DNA of 64,000 nucleotides. It comes from Theristus sp. LFF4_11 (taxonomy: Eukaryota; Nematoda; Chromadorea; Monhysterida; Xyalidae). A program made the translations under genes and the position numbers. The stretch lies in NCBI GenBank assembly GCA_030248135.1, contig JASANC010002131.1:1-64000 (forward strand), read 5' to 3'. Position 1 is the stretch's first letter. Each line of letters starts with the position of its first letter. Shown here piece after piece: positions 59,370 to 64,000 of the stretch. The notes beneath the pieces were generated by a model. That model saw only the letters and a program-made list of their open reading frames with translations, had not been told where the DNA came from and made no database searches.

Positions 59370-59381
59370 TTTTTTGTTCAG
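59370..59381 (+). promoter_or_regulatory. Strong splice acceptor ahead of the zinc-finger start
   Basis: A T-rich tract ending ttgttcag at 59381 precedes a 64-base leader to the ATG at 59446. It marks either a 5' UTR intron or a trans-splice acceptor. Two short upstream ATG frames (59387, 59391) lie in the leader. Confidence 0.55.
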
Positions 59382-59445
59382 GCTGAATGAATGAAGAAAT
59401 TCCGTTGTAGATGTGAATGAAGCATCGAGGACAAGAGCAGCTGTG

Positions 59446-61324
59446 ATGGCTTGCAGCACGTCAGCGGCAGTGATGAGCGTTGCGACGACGGCGTCCTTGG
59501 GCACCACCACCAGTGCACCGCCAAGCACCCCGTCGACGGACACCAACGGCAACCGACGACGTGCCTGCGAGTACTGCGGCAAAGTGTGCAGCAGCAGCAG
59601 CGCCCTGCTCTACCACACGCGGCTGCACACTGGCGAGCGCCCGTACGTCTGTCACGTCTGTGGCAAGGGATTCATACAGGTCTGCTACACCACTCAATAA
59701 GAACGAATTCAGCTCAACAAATTGTCGTCAGCTAGCATTAAGGTACCAGCAGCACAACGATTGGTTGGAACTTTGTTGGACTGTTCTTTCGCCGTGTTTC
59801 TGGATTCAGCAACTTTCTGCCCGCAGATTGAAAAGCAGAATGCTTGCCGCACAGATGCAATGCTCTTGCTCACCCGTTCCCCACCACGCACCGCAAACTG
59901 CGCATGGCGGACAAGGCGCAATATGCTAGGGTTACTGTATCATTGTGCATTCAGCGCATTCCATGCCGTTGAACGTGTATTGCTGTGGTGCGGTGCAGGC
60001 TGGTTTGTGTTGCAGAAAGTGCACCTCCAACGACACCTCGAGAACAACCACGGTGAAACGCTGTCGGCAGCAGCAGCGAGCGCGCGCGCGTCCTCCGTCA
60101 GTGGGCGGGCCCCGTCGACGCCAGTGGCACTCGAGTTTGCGCCGCTGCCGACCATGGTCGCGAACACGCAAAAAGACAACCAGCAGCACGCGTTCACTCT
60201 CGCGCGTTCGCTGATGCCCGGCAATCGACTGGAGGCGCTCGCCAATCAGCTGAAGTCGAAGGCTGAAATGGTGCCGTGCACGCACTGCAACGAGAAGTTC
60301 GCCAATCAGGTGGCCATGTTCGAGCACATCTTCCTCGCGCACGGCGATCTGATGCAGCACGCGATGCAGCAGCTCACCGGCGCCATGGCCGCTGCTGCTG
60401 CTGGACAGGTGCGCTGATGGCAGGCAGTTGTTGCGCAGTGTCGCCAATTCAAAAGCATCCACCCAGCTGATATGCTAATGACATGCTCACTGTCATCTCA
60501 TTGCAGCAATTATTTGGTGCTGCGAACGGACTCGGCGGACTGAGCAGTCTGAGTCAGGCAGCAGCAGCCGCTGAACTGAACGCGATGATGTTTGCGAACG
60601 CCACGCACACTGCGGCCGCCATGCCCGCCGACACGGACAGCAGCAATGCACAACAAAACGCGCGCTTGTCAGCCAGCAACAACAACAACGACGAAGACGC
60701 TGGTAGCAACAACAACAACGACAACAACAACGACAACAGCAATGAAATCGACCAGGAGACTGAGGAAATCGAGGACGACGAAATGACGGACGGCTCTACT
60801 GATCGACTGGTGATGTCAGAAGAGGCCTTATTGGACGGCTTTGATGCCGGCGACTTGCTGATCGACTCTGATTCGCTGTCAAACTCTGCGGCAGACAAGC
60901 AGTCGGCGAAATCCACAAGTCGTGCGGAACCCGTTGTGGTACGCTGTTGCGACTTATGATTACTGTATTCGTTGCGAACTGGTTTTTGAACAAACTGAAT
61001 GATGAGCTCCCAAACTAACAACCGTGTCTTGAGCAACTGTACAGTGTTGTTGTGGTATTTCAGTGCCCCGACTGCGGCAAACAGTTCTACGGTCAGATCG
61101 CGTTCTTGGAGCACGTGTTTGAGGCGCACGGTCGCCGGGCAGACGACGAGGCACTGGCTGCACAGGCGCCGGCCAACGGCAGCACGAACGCAAACGGCAC
61201 TGCGCACGAACAGCTCGGCTCGCCACCAGCAAGCATCACTGCTGCCAGCCCACACATCGCCACGCACCAACACAAAAGGCAAGTGCTCACGACGGCGTGC
61301 GTTCGATTGCGGCCCATTAGATAG
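59446..61324 (+). CDS. C2H2 zinc-finger protein, four exons
   Basis: Probable nuclear DNA-binding regulator. Exons: 59446-59679, 60016-60408, 60507-60938, 61064-61324, all joined in phase 0 with GT..AG borders. Four fingers are visible: [21 protein letters not shown]; then [12 protein letters not shown] joined across the first intron to [30 protein letters not shown]; and [18 protein letters not shown]. The first two form a classic pair with TGERP linker. The last two have x4 His spacing and lie far apart. Exon 3 is low complexity: Asn/Asp runs, then an acidic stretch ([12 protein letters not shown]). The ATG at 59446 is the first in frame after a stop at 59392. The 3' end is doubtful. The frame runs to a TAG inside a tandem repeat, and a GCAAGT at 61281 could be a GC-AG donor. 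The specific orthologue was not recognised. Confidence 0.82.
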
Positions 61325-61520
61325 CGGCCGAAGCATTGCGGCCGAAGCATTGCGGCCTGAAGGATTGCGGCCTGAAGGATTGCGGCCTAGGACGATTGCG
61401 GCCTGAAGGATTGCGGCCTGGACGATTGCGGCCTGAAGGATTACGGCCCGGGACGATTGCGGCCCGGGACGATTGCGGCCCGGGACGATTGCGGCCTGGG
61501 ACGATTGCGGCCCACGAAAT
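61305..61520 (+). repeat. Tandem 'attgcggcc' repeat at the end of the zinc-finger gene
   Basis: About a dozen units of 15-17 bp built on gattgcggcctgaag and gacgattgcggcccggg. The first unit overlaps the last codons of the zinc-finger frame. Confidence 0.9.
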
Positions 61521-61883
61521 TTTAAAGCGTTGTCATTGTCTTTGTTGCATGCAACTGGTTATGTTATTCTCGCACACGAGTTTTCAATTCTTTTTTTCAA
61601 AAAAAGTTGTTTTTTGTTTATTGATTATTAATTATGTTTTTCTTAGAACCCCAAATCGAAATCTTCCATGCTCAACTTTCCTTGTCGCCGGGCAGAGCTA
61701 TATTTAATCTGAGCCTTTTTTGTTTAATTTGTTATTAAAGTTTTAAACTACCAATTAATTATTTACAATTAAACCAACAAAAAATTCCCATTAAAAATTA
61801 AAACTGTACTTTCTTATGAAAATATCTAGATATCTGAAAATCTTCTTTTGTCTTGAGTCGAGTCCTCAGGCAGAGACCCCACC
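61521..61883. other. AT-rich spacer, no feature seen
   Basis: Possible 3' UTR of the zinc-finger gene in its first part. Nothing else was recognised. Confidence 0.35.
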
Positions 61884-62528
61884 TTGGGTTGTTGAAAAAA
61901 ACAAAAATCGTCATCTTGAAAAAAAAATTGAAAAAATTCAGAAATTAAAGTTGTGCTAAATCAACCAGGGAGTTCGAAGAACCACATTTGATGCGCAAGC
62001 GCCTCCCGAATGACTCCCGAAAACTTCCCAGATTTTGTTTGGGTGACTTCATTTACCCCTTTTCCAAACCGTTATCATGCCTCTACTTGTGTTTTGACCC
62101 CCAAAAAGTCACTAATTGTCCCCAGCTCAAATGAAAACACACATACCGGGTTGAAATTCGATCAATTCTAATGATGGCGCGACGACAGGACACGAAACAG
62201 CGACCAGACAACGTGGCGCTTGCAAACGGAGCAGCTCGGACGCTCAGAAATCAGGTTGCGAAGCGAATTGTCACCTTATCTGCATCGGAAATGGTAGCCA
62301 AGCTGTGGAACGCTCAAAAACTTCATCGCCGAAGTTGTCAAAGCCTAAAATCAGTCGGTAAAACGGTCCAAAATCGACTACTGACGGTTTTACGAGGTAA
62401 TATCAAAGAAAATTTTTGTTGAACTTTTGAAAAAAATGGGCCAAAATTAAGGTTTTCAGAGCATATTAGAGGGAAAAATTTCGGCATTTTTAATCACATC
62501 GGCATTCGATTTTTGCTTAACAACCTTA
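61884..62528. mobile_element. hAT-like element, 645 bp, TSD accccacc
   Basis: Left end TTGGGTTGTTGAAAAAAAC and right end, as complement, TAAGGTTGTTAAGCAAAAAT, flanked by the exact 8-bp repeat accccacc (61876-61883, 62529-62536). It belongs to the same family as 4079-4290, sharing the caaaaatcgtcat and cgcctcccgaatgac segments. It includes an 83-codon frame (62171-62422) with RIVTLSASEMV, also seen at 3875-3945, which may be a transposase remnant. Confidence 0.85.
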
Positions 62529-62789
62529 ACCCCACCCCCAGCATTTGTTTCAAATCAAACCTCCAGAATCTTGAATTTTCAAACATAGGGATTTGGACAA
62601 CAAACAACAACAATTCATTTCAATTCAATTCAATCTTAATTCAATTTCCATTCAATTCAATTTATTTTATTGCTAACAGCGGCGCAAATATTGGCGCAAA
62701 TATCAACGATCGATTCGACGCAAACGATCGACACGACGGCGACGATGGCTTAAACCATTGTTGTTCCAGAGCAGGGGTGTTGGGGGAAT
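62529..62789. other. Spacer with short caattcaatt repeats and a MITE-end-like word
   Basis: 62615-62665 is built of caattcaatt words. At 62757-62775 cattgttgttccagagcagg resembles the 428-bp MITE terminus. No gene was found. Confidence 0.45.
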
Positions 62790-62965
62790 TAGGTGCATAG
62801 TGGCCAACGTGCATAGTGGCCATGAGAAAATTTGCATTTTTGCTAGTTATAGTGTCCAAAACATATCCCAAAGTGGCCACGACATATAGCAGAGTGGCCA
62901 ATGTCTATGGACAAGTGTCCAATAGCTATAACGTAGTGGCCAATAAACATGCATAGTGGCCAATA
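62790..62965. repeat. Interspersed 'catagtggccaa' words
   Basis: The word gtggcca recurs about eight times (e.g. gcatagtggccaacg, agagtggccaatgtc, gtagtggccaataaac) at irregular spacing, with related words gtgtccaa between them. Confidence 0.75.
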
Positions 62966-62988
62966 CAGGGTTTTAAATAATGCTGTTA

Positions 62989-63020
62989 CAGGGTGATCCA
63001 GAAGTTATGATTTTGAAACT
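62989..63020 (+). mobile_element. Lone mariner-like terminus
   Basis: TA followed by CAGGGTGATCCAGAAGTTAT, a mariner-type start. No partner terminus was found up to the end of the window. Confidence 0.45.
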
Positions 63021-63424
63021 TTGTTGTTCTTTCTGGCACATTCAAGTGACAAACTGTTGCTTGAATTTGTTGCAAATCATTTCATGTTTGTTTTAATGTG
63101 TTTGTTCAGTTTTGTGACCAACAACAAAGGCAAATTGTGCAAACCGGTTTTAGGTTGGCGAGTTTTGTATTATGTGTTTCGCACAATTGCAAAACATTGC
63201 TGCATGTAGCATTATCGTTGCTAACGTAGTATACGCACCTCTGTGTACACACCAGCACCAGTGACAAAAAGGTATTGTCTTTCGTTAATTTTCACCATAA
63301 TCCCCGAAGGTCGGACCAAATTCACAATTCGTTGGGCACACATTCTTCTGAACTTCACATTCGGCAAACAACATAGGTTTTTTACTTTTCGTTTTGAACC
63401 TATGCCTATGCTATTTCTACGGCT
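63021..63424. other. AT-rich sequence, no gene confirmed
   Basis: May be internal to the mariner-like element that begins at 62989. Open frames show no transposase motif. Confidence 0.35.
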
Positions 63425-63790
63425 GATTCGCCCGAAATCGTCACGATTCAGTATGTAGAGTGCTCACATAATAAAGCTAATCCAAAACCCGTGATCAGCG
63501 CATTGAATTACCCCAGACTACACCAGTCTCTCATTTTTTTGTTTTTGGACCGATTTCGCCTATTTCCACGGACGATTCGCCCGAAATCGTCACGATTCAG
63601 TATCTAGAGTTGCTCACATAAGAAAACTAACCCAAAATCCGTGATCAGCGCATTGAACTACCCTGGACTACACCAGTTTCTCATTTTTTGTTTTTGAACC
63701 GATTTCGCCAATTTCCACGGCCGATTCGCCCGAAATCGTCACGATTCAGTATCTAGAATTGCTCACATGAGAAAACTAACCCAAAATCTA
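63425..63790. repeat. 149-bp tandem repeat, about 2.4 units
   Basis: gattcgcccgaaatcgtcac occurs at 63425, 63574 and 63723, a constant 149-bp period, with the rest of the unit (gtgatcagcgcattgaa, actacaccagt) also conserved. Confidence 0.92.
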
Positions 63791-64000
63791 ACAAAATAAA
63801 CTAACAAACTGCGAACACATTTGATGACATAGCCGAAAAAAAGGGGTAAACAAGAATAATTTTTTTCACTTTCAGAATTGGTAAAATACGCACACAGCGT
63901 GTGTAGAAGATCACCACGAAAAAATTTCTCGTGCACACAGTGTATCTGTGGATTGTCTACCTGTGTGCCGCAGAAAAAATTCTCAACTCCTTTTATGCTC
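63791..64000. other. Window end, no feature seen
   Basis: AT-rich sequence with no recognised feature. Confidence 0.3.

Larger units (their letters stand above)
52509..59381. other. 6.9-kb AT-rich intergenic region, no gene confirmed
   Basis: A small hairpin lies at 52990-53052 (gccaaatgc / gcatttggc with gtggccggtgaccggcca in the loop region). Frames at 54317-54574, 55520-55867 and 57747-58202 are open but unrecognised. The promoter of the zinc-finger gene is presumably near the right end. Confidence 0.4.

Noticed and set aside
59480..60470. Overlapping long frames on both strands of the zinc-finger gene
   Set aside because: Shadow frames of the GC-richer coding exons; they lack finger motifs.
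61305..61520. Continuation of the zinc-finger protein through the attgcggcc repeat
   Set aside because: The coding frame meets TAG at the start of the array; the other frame that stays open gives only repetitive Leu/Arg/Pro peptides.

Overview
This window is eukaryotic nuclear DNA from an animal, very probably an invertebrate. All four host genes have spliced exons with GT..AG borders. They encode animal-type domains: an ABHD14A-like hydrolase, thyroglobulin type-1 repeats, C2H2 zinc fingers and secreted Cys-rich modules. There are no operons and no ribosome-binding-site layout. The species cannot be fixed from sequence alone. Short introns beside a dense load of small DNA transposons, Helitrons and Penelope-type and gypsy-type retroelements would fit a repeat-rich nematode or another small invertebrate.

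Layout. 1-11 kb is repeat-dominated: G/C-homopolymer-rich arrays, a reverse-transcriptase ORF (1144-3039, minus), nested hAT-like MITEs with 8-bp target duplications, two tandem foldbacks, and a 2.6-kb palindromic element bounded by TTAA (8291-10873). 11-17 kb is AT-rich with three small MITEs. 17.0-18.7 kb holds a five-exon ABHD14A-like gene. 19.2-23.4 kb is a Helitron (minus) carrying a deleted gypsy-type LTR element. 24.9-30.2 kb is an eight-exon secreted Cys-rich gene (plus) with three transposons in its fourth intron. 30.6-43.6 kb is a convergent 13-exon gene (minus) for a secreted protein with six thyroglobulin type-1 domains, a coding 33-bp minisatellite of about 50 units and C-terminal Cys-rich modules. 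Its sixth intron consists almost entirely of a 6.36-kb TTAA-bounded element that itself contains two head-to-tail Helitrons. 43.6-59.4 kb is mostly featureless AT-rich DNA. 59.4-61.3 kb is a four-exon C2H2 zinc-finger gene that runs into a tandem repeat. 61.9-64 kb again holds repeats.

The two secreted Cys-rich genes meet tail to tail with under 400 bp between their stop codons. Both use phase-1 introns heavily, the usual mark of module shuffling in extracellular proteins. The best candidate for something undescribed is the thyroglobulin-domain/minisatellite protein. The clearest structural biology is the set of nested, boundary-resolved transposons: three hAT-like insertions with exact 8-bp duplications, one with an empty-site copy inside the window; two TTAA elements; and three Helitrons, two abutting base to base.
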